DNA from: Butyrivibrio sp. AC2005
GTDB lineage: Bacteria; Bacillota; Clostridia; Lachnospirales; Lachnospiraceae
Assembly (NCBI RefSeq): GCF_000424145.1
Contig: NZ_AUJI01000040.1
Coordinates: forward strand, 1-49,250
Length of the DNA stretch: 49,250 nucleotides
Reading direction: 5' to 3'
The notes under the pieces: generated by a model
Seen by the model: only the letters and a program-made list of their open reading frames with translations
The model's database searches: none
What the model was told of the DNA's origin: nothing
Shown here: positions 25,670 through 34,965 of the stretch, piece by piece
Numbering within the stretch: the stretch's first letter is position 1
How the letters are laid out: each line of letters opens with the position of its first letter
Position numbers and translations under genes: made by a program

Positions 25670-27223
25670 ATGTTTAACAGTTTTTATAAAAAAAGAGTTC
25701 CGTCCTTTTGCATGGCAGCAGTAGTAGCTTTCGCCACATGCGGCTGTGCGGGGACTGTGAAAAATGAAAGTGTTACACCGGAGCAGGAGGCGCAAGGGAG
25801 CGAGCCTGCTCCAAATGTCGTATATGATGTTCCTGTCATGATACCTAGTGCACTTGTGGACCAGAACGGATACAGAACAGGTGCTGAAAAATCCGTAATT
25901 TTCAAAGGAACAGACTTACCTGAAATATTCTATGTCTATAACGCAGAGACAGATGAACTTGAATATACGGGACAAATGAAGACAACCAATCATACAGATG
26001 ATGGGGATGACATTAAAGAAGGCTATTTTACCGATATGATAGAGGAGGGTTCCTATTATATTTATACGGATAAAATAGGAAGCTCCTATAGTTTCAGAAT
26101 TCAGAATGATCTGTATGATGATATTTTTAATGAAGCCTGCAAGACATATTATAAAAACAGATGCGGGATGGCGGTTTCAGAAGCGCTGGCAGGCGAGGAT
26201 GCTCATGCCGAGTGCCACACAGGTGAAGCACATCTCCAGGAGGATCCGTCTAAGACAATTGATGTATCCGGTGGATGGCATCTTAATGCCGGGGCGGACA
26301 GAGATGTTGTAACGGGATGTAAGATAGCACAGAATCTTTTGCTGGCATATGAGATGAATTCCAAGGTCATAACTGATGATTCAGGAATTCCGGAAAGCGA
26401 AAATGGAATACCGGATCTTCTTGATGAGGTCAGATATGAAGTAGAATGGCTTATGAAGATGCAGGATGAGCGCACCGGCGGAGTATATGGATCAGCGCTT
26501 ACCGTGCGTGATGAAAATGTTGATCTGATGCAGGCAAATGTTGAGGTTACACCGATTACCATGGAGGCAACCATTAGATTTGCCACATTGCTTTCAGATT
26601 TTGGATATTTATATCAGAGCTTTGATTCAAATTTTGCTACCACATGTCTTAAATGTGCTGACAGAGCGTACAGTCTTTATGCCGGTACTGAGAATGTCAG
26701 GACTAATTCAGAGGGTTTTTATGCTGCAGCACAGCTTTACAGAGCAACCGGAGCATCCAAATACGAGCAGGTACTGACCTCATATTTTGAGTCAGACAAA
26801 TTTGATCAGATGTTCAAGGATTATGAGGATATTTTCCTTGGGGCAATTACATATATATCCACGAATCAGAAGGTTAATGTGGATGTATGCTCCAGGATAA
26901 TGAAGCTTCTTATGAATAAGACCACCGGAATTGTAAACTCAGCAAGAAATTCAGCTTTTATGGTTACGAGTGAGGATCATGAGCAGCTCCTTGATGACAT
27001 GAGAACCATAACAATTACTGACCATATAATATATAATTATGAATATACGACTATTATAGAGAATCATGCCCATTATCTTATGGGCAGAAATCCTGAGGCA
27101 GTTAATTATGTGACAGATACAACGGAACGCACGTATAAGGATACTGACGAAGGAATGGGAATTATGAATCAGCCGCTTCTTAACGCAAAGTTTATTTTCA
27201 TGCTTAGCGTGATCAAGGAGTAA
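25670..27223 (+). CDS. GH9-like lipoprotein with degenerate catalytic site
   Basis: 517 residues. The signal peptide has a weak lipobox around ATCGC. An immunoglobulin-like CelD_N domain (about 50-150) and a GH9-type (alpha/alpha)6 domain follow, with SGGWH, ENGIPDLLDEVRYEVEWLMKMQ and HYLMGRNPEAVNYVT as family landmarks. In active GH9 endoglucanases SGGWHDAGD supplies two Asp and the C-terminal NExxxxxNA motif supplies the Glu. Here the first reads SGGWHLNAGAD (Asn206, Ala209) and the second MNQPLLNAKF (Gln501), so all three are changed. It may be a carbohydrate-binding pseudoenzyme or have a rearranged site. It lies 22 bp after the hydratase gene. Ribosome binding is weak (aagaaaaga). Confidence 0.78.
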   Translation: MFNSFYKKRVPSFCMAAVVAFATCGCAGTVKNESVTPEQEAQGSEPAPNVVYDVPVMIPSALVDQNGYRTGAEKSVIFKGTDLPEIFYVYNAETDELEYTGQMKTTNHTDDGDDIKEGYFTDMIEEGSYYIYTDKIGSSYSFRIQNDLYDDIFNEACKTYYKNRCGMAVSEALAGEDAHAECHTGEAHLQEDPSKTIDVSGGWHLNAGADRDVVTGCKIAQNLLLAYEMNSKVITDDSGIPESENGIPDLLDEVRYEVEWLMKMQDERTGGVYGSALTVRDENVDLMQANVEVTPITMEATIRFATLLSDFGYLYQSFDSNFATTCLKCADRAYSLYAGTENVRTNSEGFYAAAQLYRATGASKYEQVLTSYFESDKFDQMFKDYEDIFLGAITYISTNQKVNVDVCSRIMKLLMNKTTGIVNSARNSAFMVTSEDHEQLLDDMRTITITDHIIYNYEYTTIIENHAHYLMGRNPEAVNYVTDTTERTYKDTDEGMGIMNQPLLNAKFIFMLSVIKE

Positions 27224-27249
27224 AATGAGGCAAAACGGGAAATAACTGG

Positions 27250-28038
27250 ATGAATACAGAAATAGATGGATTAAAAATATATTATCGTGATGAAGGAGAG
27301 GGACCGCTTATGGTGCTCCTTCACGGATGGGGATCAAATGTTGATCTCTTTGATGGGATTTTTAAGTTTGCATCAAAAAAATACCATGTAGTGGGAATGG
27401 ATATGCCCGGATTCGGAAAGAGCGATGAACCGGAAGAACCATGGGAAGTAAGCGATTTTGTTGATTTTGTAATACACTTCATAAATAAGCTTTACCCTGA
27501 TGATAAGGAGATTATTCTTCTCGGACATTCCATGGGTGGCCGTGTCATCATAAAAATGCTCGGAACAAAGAGCGAGGAAGAACTTGGCTTTAAGGTGTCA
27601 AAGGTTATCCTGACGGACAGTGCGGGTATTAAGCCTGTTCCGTCTGGGAAGCAGTCAAGCAGGACAAAGAGGTATAAATTTTACAAGGGTATACTGAATA
27701 AGACAGGGATAGCCAAGGCATTTCCCGGTACGCTGGAAAGCCTCCAGAAAAAATTCGGATCAGCTGATTATGCGGCTGCCTCACCGATAATGAGAGCCAG
27801 CCTTGTAAAGGTTGTAAATGAAGATCTTACGGTTTATATGCCAAAGGTAACCATGCCTGCGCTTTTAATCTGGGGAGATCAGGATACTGCAACGCCTCTT
27901 TCTGACGGACAGCAGATGGAAAAGCTTATGCCTGAGGCAGGACTTGCGGTTATTCCCGGAGTGGGACATTATTCTTTCCTGGAAAACCAATATATGTACA
28001 ATAAGATTTTGGGAAGCTTCTTGAAAATAGAAATGTGA
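27250..28038 (+). CDS. alpha/beta-fold hydrolase
   Basis: 262 residues, a cytoplasmic alpha/beta hydrolase. The oxyanion motif is LHGWGSN, the nucleophile elbow GHSMGGR, the acid candidate WGDQDTATP and the His GVGHYSFLE. The family includes esterases, C-C hydrolases and dehalogenases; sequence alone does not tell which. It sits 26 bp after the GH9-like gene and 10 bp before a membrane Mur ligase, so a role in envelope synthesis is possible. Confidence 0.88.
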   Translation: MNTEIDGLKIYYRDEGEGPLMVLLHGWGSNVDLFDGIFKFASKKYHVVGMDMPGFGKSDEPEEPWEVSDFVDFVIHFINKLYPDDKEIILLGHSMGGRVIIKMLGTKSEEELGFKVSKVILTDSAGIKPVPSGKQSSRTKRYKFYKGILNKTGIAKAFPGTLESLQKKFGSADYAAASPIMRASLVKVVNEDLTVYMPKVTMPALLIWGDQDTATPLSDGQQMEKLMPEAGLAVIPGVGHYSFLENQYMYNKILGSFLKIEM

Positions 28039-28048
28039 GGATTTATAT

Positions 28049-29707
28049 ATGAGCACATTATTCTTTTTTATATATGTTGCAGCCTATATCGCAGCTACAG
28101 TAATGGGACTTAGACACTACACACACATGCTGCAGTTGTCTTCATATCAGTTCCAGGGGTACTTCAGATATCTCAGGTCAAAGCCGCAAAGATACGGACT
28201 TCATGTAGGATTTCTTTGTGTAACGGCTCTTTTGGGAGTTCTCGGTTCAAACAGAATAAGTAAGATTTTTGGAATATTATCCTTTATATTTCTGATTTTT
28301 TTGATATTCCAGTATTTGCCTAAAAAAGCTAAGAAGAAGTTCGTTGTGACAAAAAGGGTACAGCGACTTTTCATTACATATGGCATTGTGTTTGCTGCTT
28401 TAATGGGAATTTCCACCTGGTGCTATTTTACAGGAGGACAGACCCTGGCAGGTGTTTTTATTGCCACAAAGAATAGTGTTTCGAATTTTACTATTGAGAC
28501 TAATGGAAAAAAGCTTGCTTCAATGCTTATCGTTGCAGCTTTTATGGGATTTCTTCCGCTTGTTACGGCTCTTTGCAATCTGATAAACAAGCCTGTTGAA
28601 AAGAGGGTAAATGATTGGTTTATCCATGACGCACAGAGGCTTTTGAATGAGCATCCGGGACTTAGAATTATCGGTATCACAGGAAGCTATGGCAAGACCA
28701 GTGTTAAGTACTACTTATGGACGCTTCTTTCTGAGGGATACAGAGTCCTGATGACACCAGAGAGCTTTAATACACCTATGGGTGTCGTTCGTACAATTCG
28801 TGAACAGCTCACACCTATGCATGAGATTTTTATCTGTGAGATGGGTGCAAGACATGTGCATGATATCAAGGAGATAACGGATATTGTTCATCCCGATGAC
28901 GGAATGCTGACTTCTATAGGACCGCAGCATCTTGAGACCTTCCATTCCATGGAAAACATTATTGATACGAAGCTTGAGCTTTTTGATGCAGTTCAGGAAA
29001 AGAGCAGAACAGGTCTTAAGTTTGCCAACGGAGACAATGAGATAATTGTAAGTAATATTCGTCATAATAATGTGGTGCTATACGGATGCAGTGAGGGATG
29101 TCATTATAGGGCAACTGACGTGAAGTTTACTGCGGATGGAGCTTCTTTCAAGGTTACTGCACCTGATGGAGATACAGCAGATTTTTCAATGAAGCTTCTT
29201 GGGGAACATAATGTTACCAATGTTGTCGGAGCTATAGCAATGGCACATACCATGGGAATTCCCATGAGCAAGCTTCGCATGGCTGTAAGAAGAATCACGC
29301 CTGCGCCCCACAGACAGGAGCTCAAAAAGCACGGCAATATTTCTATTATTGATGATGCATATAACTCAAATCCTATGGGAGCAAAGAGAGCTCTCGACAC
29401 ACTTTCAAAATTTGAAGACAGCGTAAGAATCCTTGTGACACCGGGTATGGTTGAGCTTGGTGAAAAGGAAGCGGAATATAACAAAGAATTTGGAAGACAG
29501 GCAGCAAAGGCAGCAGATTACATCATTCTTGTTGGATCAGAGCATACAAGACCTATTAAGGAAGGCGCTCTGGAAGCAGGTTTTTCCGAGGATAAGCTTT
29601 TTGTCAAAGAAGAATTGAAAGAAGCAACAGATCTGATGTATGAAATAGACGCAGGTAAACCGAAGGTAATACTTTTGGAAAATGATCTGCCGGATAATTA
29701 TCTGTAA
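28049..29707 (+). CDS. membrane-anchored Mur ligase (MurF-like)
   Basis: 552 residues. The first ~200 hold about five hydrophobic segments and basic loops. A Mur ligase catalytic region follows: ATP loop GITGSYGKTS (about 210-219), EMGARHVHDIKEI, GPQHLETF, GEHNVTNVVGAI and the C-terminal DDAYNSNPMGAKRAL and TPGMVELG. These match MurF, the UDP-MurNAc-tripeptide:D-Ala-D-Ala ligase, but normal MurF is soluble and about 450 residues. A D-Ala-D-Ala-type ligase is encoded two genes downstream, so the pair may make and add the dipeptide at the membrane. Whether it is the only MurF or a specialised second one cannot be told here. Confidence 0.85.
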   Translation: MSTLFFFIYVAAYIAATVMGLRHYTHMLQLSSYQFQGYFRYLRSKPQRYGLHVGFLCVTALLGVLGSNRISKIFGILSFIFLIFLIFQYLPKKAKKKFVVTKRVQRLFITYGIVFAALMGISTWCYFTGGQTLAGVFIATKNSVSNFTIETNGKKLASMLIVAAFMGFLPLVTALCNLINKPVEKRVNDWFIHDAQRLLNEHPGLRIIGITGSYGKTSVKYYLWTLLSEGYRVLMTPESFNTPMGVVRTIREQLTPMHEIFICEMGARHVHDIKEITDIVHPDDGMLTSIGPQHLETFHSMENIIDTKLELFDAVQEKSRTGLKFANGDNEIIVSNIRHNNVVLYGCSEGCHYRATDVKFTADGASFKVTAPDGDTADFSMKLLGEHNVTNVVGAIAMAHTMGIPMSKLRMAVRRITPAPHRQELKKHGNISIIDDAYNSNPMGAKRALDTLSKFEDSVRILVTPGMVELGEKEAEYNKEFGRQAAKAADYIILVGSEHTRPIKEGALEAGFSEDKLFVKEELKEATDLMYEIDAGKPKVILLENDLPDNYL

Positions 29708-29735
29708 TACTTAAATTAAAATAAAAGGAATAAGT

Positions 29736-31415
29736 ATGAAGCTGGAGAGACTAGCCGGTTTAAAAAAAATATTTTTTGTTAAAGGAGAAAAGGCGGTAGT
29801 ATTTGATGCTGCCTTTTCTGTTATTATGGCCTTTTTTACAGTCTTTAATCAGAATGCTGTAGAAGATCATCTCTTTTTTGGAAGATTCAATATGTCTCGG
29901 GACACTGGGCTGTTCATAGTTTATACGATACTGTTTTATATTGCTGTAAGAGTGATTGTAGCTATTTTGAACGCCAGGTCAAAAGAGGAGGTTTGCCTTG
30001 AAAAAAGACTGCCAAGACTTAAGCTTGCAATTTTGATGTTTCTTGCGTGGCTTCCTTATCTTCTGATTTTCCTTCCCGGAGTTGCAAATTATGACACGGT
30101 TAATCAGGTAAATGATTTTTTTGATGGGGTTGGACCGGTTCCCTTTGGATTTGTAAAAGGGCAGGAGACGGTAAATGTTTTTTTGAATGCCCATCATCCC
30201 ATTGTTCCGACCTTTATTTTTTCGTTCTTTATATGGCAGGGAAAGGTAATTGGAAACGAGTCATTGGGATTTTTGTTATATATTGTGTGTCAGATGGCTG
30301 TGGGCGCATTGCTTATTTCAGGAATCTTGTGTGATCTCTATGAGAAGGCCGGGTCCACCAGGGGAAGAACAATTGTAAAAATCGTAAGATTCTTCTATAT
30401 GTTTATGCCTTTTATCCCCATGTACATGATATGTATGTTAAAAAATACATTGCATAGCCTGATATTTATATTATTCATTTATGTCTTATACAGGTATTTT
30501 CTGGGAAGGGACGAGACGCCTGCAGGGTCATGGGTGGTATTCTTTTTAACAGAAGCCATGCTTAGTCTTACGCTAAACACCGGAATATTTGTGGTTGTCT
30601 TTACAGGTATAGGAATTCTGTTTTTAAAGGACAAAAACAGAGTGAAGTTTTTGGCAGCTATGCTTGGGTGCGTGATACTGTGGTTTGTTATTTTCCCAAA
30701 GGTCATTTATCCAACAATAAATGTATATCCGGGTGGAAAGCAGGAGCTGTACGGAACGCTGTTTCAGCAGACAGGAAGGCTTATCAGAGATAATGAAGAG
30801 GCCCTGTCTGAAGAAGATAAGGAAATCATAGACGCAATCCTGGATTACGATACAGTAAAAAAGGCATTCACCTTTAATGTTACTGATCCCGTTAAGGATA
30901 CGTTCAAGATGAATTCTACAGACGAAGAGTTGAATGAATATCTGAAAATGTGGTTCAGACAGGGACTTAAACATCCTATTATTTATTTACGTGCTACATT
31001 TTCAATCTGTGGCTATTTCTTCTCTCCCGGGGCGGGAATACAGATATTCAGTGACATTCCAAAGTCTGACGGAATATTTGCAAAAATACATAATATAGCG
31101 CCAAGCAGATTTGGCGAAAAGGCAGCAGATCTGTACTTTAAGATTACAATTATGCCTGTGATAAAGTGGATATTTCAGACTGTACTGTATGCTTTCTGGA
31201 TACCTGCATATCTGTATTACATTTTTGTAAGAAGAAAAAAGGCGTTGGGAAAAAAGGATGAAAAAGCACATGAGCTGATTATACTTTTACCTCTCTTTGT
31301 ATCAGTTTTGTTTTTGGTAGTAAGTCCGATGAACTACAGTAGATATGCGCTTTGTCTTATTTTTTCATCACCTCTTGCCATCGCCATGTTGTGCTCTGAT
31401 TATAAAAAAAGTTGA
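29736..31415 (+). CDS. large polytopic membrane protein, GT-C-like candidate
   Basis: 559 residues with about twelve hydrophobic segments. A conserved-looking stretch after the second or third segment reads LPGVANYDTVNQVNDFF followed by NAHHPI. An acidic residue in the first external loop and a DxxxQ/HHP motif recall GT-C glycosyltransferases and DUF6020-type proteins, but I do not recognise a proven function. It lies 28 bp after the Mur ligase gene in the same direction and separates it from ddl. A role in transferring a sugar from a lipid carrier to a wall polymer is inference only. Confidence 0.6.
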   Translation: MKLERLAGLKKIFFVKGEKAVVFDAAFSVIMAFFTVFNQNAVEDHLFFGRFNMSRDTGLFIVYTILFYIAVRVIVAILNARSKEEVCLEKRLPRLKLAILMFLAWLPYLLIFLPGVANYDTVNQVNDFFDGVGPVPFGFVKGQETVNVFLNAHHPIVPTFIFSFFIWQGKVIGNESLGFLLYIVCQMAVGALLISGILCDLYEKAGSTRGRTIVKIVRFFYMFMPFIPMYMICMLKNTLHSLIFILFIYVLYRYFLGRDETPAGSWVVFFLTEAMLSLTLNTGIFVVVFTGIGILFLKDKNRVKFLAAMLGCVILWFVIFPKVIYPTINVYPGGKQELYGTLFQQTGRLIRDNEEALSEEDKEIIDAILDYDTVKKAFTFNVTDPVKDTFKMNSTDEELNEYLKMWFRQGLKHPIIYLRATFSICGYFFSPGAGIQIFSDIPKSDGIFAKIHNIAPSRFGEKAADLYFKITIMPVIKWIFQTVLYAFWIPAYLYYIFVRRKKALGKKDEKAHELIILLPLFVSVLFLVVSPMNYSRYALCLIFSSPLAIAMLCSDYKKS

Positions 31416-31439
31416 ATTTTTCACAGATAAGTCTATACT
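31412..31439 (+). promoter_or_regulatory. candidate promoter of the D-Ala-D-Ala-type ligase gene
   Basis: TTGAAT (31412-31417) and TATACT (31434-31439) are separated by 16 bp and overlap the end of the preceding gene. It would let the ligase be expressed apart from the upstream genes. Confidence 0.45.
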
Positions 31440-31513
31440 TTTGATGTATGTTGTTTTTTATTTCATGTATTATATGAAGCGAAACGGAAGTTATTTGAAA
31501 GGAAGTGTTTATT

Positions 31514-32728
31514 TTGAAGTTAAAGCTTGCAGTTCTCTTTGGCGGTAAAAGTACAGAGCATGAGATTTCAATCATCTCTGCCATACAGGCTATCGGATAT
31601 ATGAACAGGGATAAGTACGATATCATTCCTGTATATATGACTAAAGAGAATGATTTTTATATTGGTGAAGATATGGATAAGATTGAGGAATACACACATA
31701 TTCCAGAACTCCTTAAAAAGAGTACACAGGTAGTGTGGATTAAGGATGGGAATAAGGTGAATCTTGTCCGTTACCCCATGAAGAAGTTTGGTAATAACGT
31801 GGTTACAAGCGTGGATATCGCTTTCCCTATAGTGCATGGTACCAATGTTGAGGATGGTGTTCTTACAGGATATCTTCAGACACTGGGACTTCCTGTAGTT
31901 GGCTGTGATGTCCTTTCTTCAGCAGTCGGCATGAATAAGTATGTCATGAAAACAGTTCTTAAGGACAATGATATCTCTGTTCTGGACTGCAAATGTTATA
32001 CATGGGTTGATTATGAGGATGCTGAAGCGCTCATGAATAAAATTGAGGGAGTATTCAAATATCCTGTTATCATAAAGCCTATTAATCTTGGTTCAAGTAT
32101 CGGTATTTCCAAGGCCGGTAACAGAGAGGAGCTTGCAGAGGCTCTTGAGCTTGCTTTTGAGTTCTCCAAAAAGATTCTTGTTGAGCCTGCTATTGTTAAG
32201 CTTAAGGAGATCAACTGCTCAGTTCTCGGAGATTATGAGAATGCAGAGGCTTCAGAGTGTGAAGAGCCTATAAACTCAGATGAAATTCTTTCATTTGAGG
32301 ATAAGTATATTGGCGGATCAGGCGCTAAGGGAGCAAAATCAGGCGGTGCCAAGACTGGTGGTTCAAAGGGAATGGCCAGCCTTAAGAGAAAGATTCCTGC
32401 TGACATTACAGACGAGCAGAGAGCAGAAGTCAGAAAGATGGCTGTTGAGGCATTTAAGTGCCTTGGCTGCAGCGGTGTTTCAAGAATAGACTTTATGCTT
32501 GATGAGGAGACAGGAAAAATCTATCTCAATGAGATAAACACTATTCCGGGATCTTTGTCATTCTATCTCTGGGAGCCCCTTGGCAAGAAGTACTCCCAGC
32601 TTCTTGATGATATGATTGAAATTGCAATTAAACAGGACCGTGAGAACCACAAGCTGGTATTCTCTTTTGAGACCAATGTTCTTGAAGGAGTTAAGCTCGG
32701 TGGTGGCTCTAAGGGAAGTAAATTATAA
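31514..32728 (+). CDS. ddl: D-alanine-D-alanine-type ligase
   Basis: 404 residues, ATP-grasp fold. LFGGKSTEHEISIISA, FPIVHGTNVEDGVLTGYL, the ATP-binding KPINLGSSIGISK and the metal/ATP site SRIDFMLDEETGKIYLNEINTIPGS are present. The enzyme joins two D-Ala molecules for the peptidoglycan stem. The family is usually 310-370 residues. The surplus here is a Gly/Lys/Ser-rich stretch at about 267-287 in the omega-loop region, right after FEDKY, and a GGGSKGSKL tail. The omega loop closes the active site and affects second-substrate choice (Ala, Ser or lactate), so specificity is uncertain. Start TTG 31514 was chosen because aaagga lies 10 bp upstream; GTG 31505 is too close. Confidence 0.9.
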   Translation: MKLKLAVLFGGKSTEHEISIISAIQAIGYMNRDKYDIIPVYMTKENDFYIGEDMDKIEEYTHIPELLKKSTQVVWIKDGNKVNLVRYPMKKFGNNVVTSVDIAFPIVHGTNVEDGVLTGYLQTLGLPVVGCDVLSSAVGMNKYVMKTVLKDNDISVLDCKCYTWVDYEDAEALMNKIEGVFKYPVIIKPINLGSSIGISKAGNREELAEALELAFEFSKKILVEPAIVKLKEINCSVLGDYENAEASECEEPINSDEILSFEDKYIGGSGAKGAKSGGAKTGGSKGMASLKRKIPADITDEQRAEVRKMAVEAFKCLGCSGVSRIDFMLDEETGKIYLNEINTIPGSLSFYLWEPLGKKYSQLLDDMIEIAIKQDRENHKLVFSFETNVLEGVKLGGGSKGSKL

Positions 32729-32733
32729 TTAAT

Positions 32734-32770
32734 AAAAAATCAGGCGTTTAGATAAGCGCCTGATTTTTTT
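32734..32770. terminator. bidirectional terminator, ddl / plsC
   Basis: A long stem (aaaaaatcaggcg with cgcctgatttttt, extended by A-T/G-U pairs into the loop) has T tracts on both strands. The stop codon of the minus-strand plsC-like gene (32748-32750) lies in the loop side of this hairpin. Confidence 0.9.
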
Positions 32771-33479
32771 GATAGGTTTCCTGAATTATTTTGTGACAGT
32801 AAACCTCAATATTCTTTTTGTCCTCCGGAGCAAGCTCATCCATATATATGGGCTTTCCGTACTCCAGGATTACATGAGATTTTTTGATAAAAGGAAGATG
32901 ATCTTCAAATATCGCATTTGAGTTGTTGATGGTCATAGGAACAATGGGGCATCCTGATTTCTGGGCTATTTTAAAGCTTCCTTTATGGAATGGAAGCATC
33001 TCATCGGAATTGTTTCTTGTTCCTTCGGGATAAATTGTCATTGAAATACCATTTTTTACCTTATCAATTGCAGAGAGTATAACCTCAAGTCCCTGCCTGA
33101 TATCAGATCTGTCCAGGAAAAGACAATCCATGTTTCTCATCCACTGAGAAAGAATCGGGACTTTAAGTATTTCCTTTTTTGCTATATAACCGGTGAGTCT
33201 TGGAACTCTGGAATAACTGAGTACGATATCAAAATAGCTTCTGTGGTTTCCGATATAGAGAACTGCTTTATCCTTTGGAACATTCTCTTCTCCGATAACT
33301 GTGAGCTTTGCTCCTGAAAGGAATGCCACACATCTGAAAGCCCAGCTGACTATACTGAGAGAAGCTTTCTTTTTAGCTTCTAAATTAAACTTTCCAACTA
33401 TCCAAAGCACCAATTGTATAAAAATGCTGCAGATAAAGAAAATAAACAAAAATAAAAAAACCAAAATAAGACGTATCAT
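32748..33479 (-). CDS. 1-acyl-sn-glycerol-3-phosphate acyltransferase (PlsC-like)
   Basis: 243 residues. The N-terminal hydrophobic anchor (about 3-30) is followed by the acyltransferase motifs NHRSYFDIV (HX4D), FLDRSD, YPEGTRNNSD (EGTR) and PIVPMTINN. The enzyme acylates lysophosphatidic acid to phosphatidic acid at the inner face of the membrane. Start ATG 33479 has ggag 9 bp upstream; a 16-codon extension is unsupported. The 3' end of the gene runs into the shared terminator. It is divergent from pyrC. Confidence 0.92.
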   Translation of the reverse strand: MIRLILVFLFLFIFFICSIFIQLVLWIVGKFNLEAKKKASLSIVSWAFRCVAFLSGAKLTVIGEENVPKDKAVLYIGNHRSYFDIVLSYSRVPRLTGYIAKKEILKVPILSQWMRNMDCLFLDRSDIRQGLEVILSAIDKVKNGISMTIYPEGTRNNSDEMLPFHKGSFKIAQKSGCPIVPMTINNSNAIFEDHLPFIKKSHVILEYGKPIYMDELAPEDKKNIEVYCHKIIQETYQKNQALI

Positions 33480-33553
33480 GAATGAATCTCCGATAAATTT
33501 ATAGTATGATGAGTTATTATACCACAATAAAAATATAGGAAAAGGAAATCACA

Positions 33554-34927
33554 ATGCTTCTGATAAAAAACGGCAGACTAATGGACCCAGCCAGTGGTCT
33601 GGATGGATATAGGGATATTCTTGTACACAATGGCAGAATCGCCAAAGTTGGTCTTTGCGGAACCCTTGATGACATGGCTACTGAGGCGATGTCAGTACTT
33701 AGTGAAGACGGCATGGCAAGGCTTGATGAAATTGATGCGGGAGGAATGATAATTGCTCCCGGACTTGTAGATGCGCATGTTCATTTCAGAGACCCCGGTT
33801 TTACTGACAAGGAAGACATCATAACAGGAGCCGGGGCTGCCAAAAAAGGCGGATTTACCTCGGTTGTCATGATGGGAAACACAAATCCAACCATGGATAA
33901 TGCGGAAACCATCAGATATGCTCTTGGGAAAGGGGCAGGAACCGGAATAAGGGTCTTTTCCTGTGCAAATATAACCAGGGGAATGCAGGGAAAAGAGCTT
34001 ACTGATATGGAAGCTTTGCTTGAAGAAGGTGCAGTTCTTTTTACTGATGATGGGAAACCTCTGACAGATGAGAGCATAATGCGAAGTGCCTGTGAAAAGT
34101 CAGCTGCCCTTAATAAGGTGTTAAGCCTTCATGAGGAGGATCCCTCCTATATTTCAGAGAATGGGATAAATGCAGGAGAAGTGGCCGAATCCCTTGGATT
34201 AAAGGGCTCTCCCAGAGACGCTGAGATAGCTATGGTAAAAAGGGATATTGCTATAGCTAATGCGACGGGAGCACATATTACAATACAGCACATTAGCACC
34301 GGGGAAGCTGTCGAAATGGTGAGAGAGGCAAGGAAAACAAATCCGAGGATTCATGCGGAAGCCACACCACATCATTTTACCCTTACTGATGAAGCTGTAT
34401 TAAAATATGGTACCATGGCTAAGATGAATCCCCCTCTTAGAAAAGAGAGCGACAGACTCGCGATAATAGAGGGACTTGCAGATGGAACCATTGAAACTAT
34501 TGCTACAGACCATGCACCTCATACAAAAGAGGAAAAAGAGAAGGAAATAACAAAGGCTCCAAGCGGAATAATCGGACTGGAGACATCTCTGGGGCTTGGC
34601 ATAAGAGAGCTTGTGAAGGCAGGGCATATGGATATGATGACTCTTCTTGCAAGGATGACATGTCAGCCGGCAGATATATACGGACTTTATGCATTTTTGA
34701 TTAATCCTGAAGAATCCGAAGAGAGCCCTGTGGTTGATGTGATGCCTGTCGGAAGGATATATGAAGGCGGACCTGCAGATTTTGTGATCTTTTCGGAGAA
34801 CGAAGAATATATAGTCGGTGAATTTGCATCAAAGGCTTCAAATACGCCCTTTATTGGTGAAAAGCTGCCGGGAAAGATTCATTTCACAATATGTGGCGGG
34901 AACATAGTTTATGCGTCAAACCTCTGA
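33554..34927 (+). CDS. pyrC: dihydroorotase
   Basis: 457 residues. The amidohydrolase metal motif DAHVHFRDPG, the substrate-binding GNTNPTMDN, LHEED, HISTGEAVEM, and the second metal-side region ATDHAPH are present, matching class I dihydroorotase. It closes carbamoyl-aspartate to dihydroorotate in pyrimidine synthesis. A spacer of about 15 residues, NPEESEESPVVD, near 400 is slightly longer than usual. The gene begins the pyrC-pyrK-pyrD run. No PyrR attenuator is visible in the 74-bp divergent gap before it. Confidence 0.96.
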   Translation: MLLIKNGRLMDPASGLDGYRDILVHNGRIAKVGLCGTLDDMATEAMSVLSEDGMARLDEIDAGGMIIAPGLVDAHVHFRDPGFTDKEDIITGAGAAKKGGFTSVVMMGNTNPTMDNAETIRYALGKGAGTGIRVFSCANITRGMQGKELTDMEALLEEGAVLFTDDGKPLTDESIMRSACEKSAALNKVLSLHEEDPSYISENGINAGEVAESLGLKGSPRDAEIAMVKRDIAIANATGAHITIQHISTGEAVEMVREARKTNPRIHAEATPHHFTLTDEAVLKYGTMAKMNPPLRKESDRLAIIEGLADGTIETIATDHAPHTKEEKEKEITKAPSGIIGLETSLGLGIRELVKAGHMDMMTLLARMTCQPADIYGLYAFLINPEESEESPVVDVMPVGRIYEGGPADFVIFSENEEYIVGEFASKASNTPFIGEKLPGKIHFTICGGNIVYASNL

Positions 34928-34965
34928 AACAGAGGATAGATTTTTTATATGAAAGGAAAATATCG

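Noticed and set aside
33480..33553. PyrR attenuator before pyrC
   Set aside because: The gap is only 74 bp, shared with the divergent plsC-like gene, and holds no anti-antiterminator or terminator hairpin.
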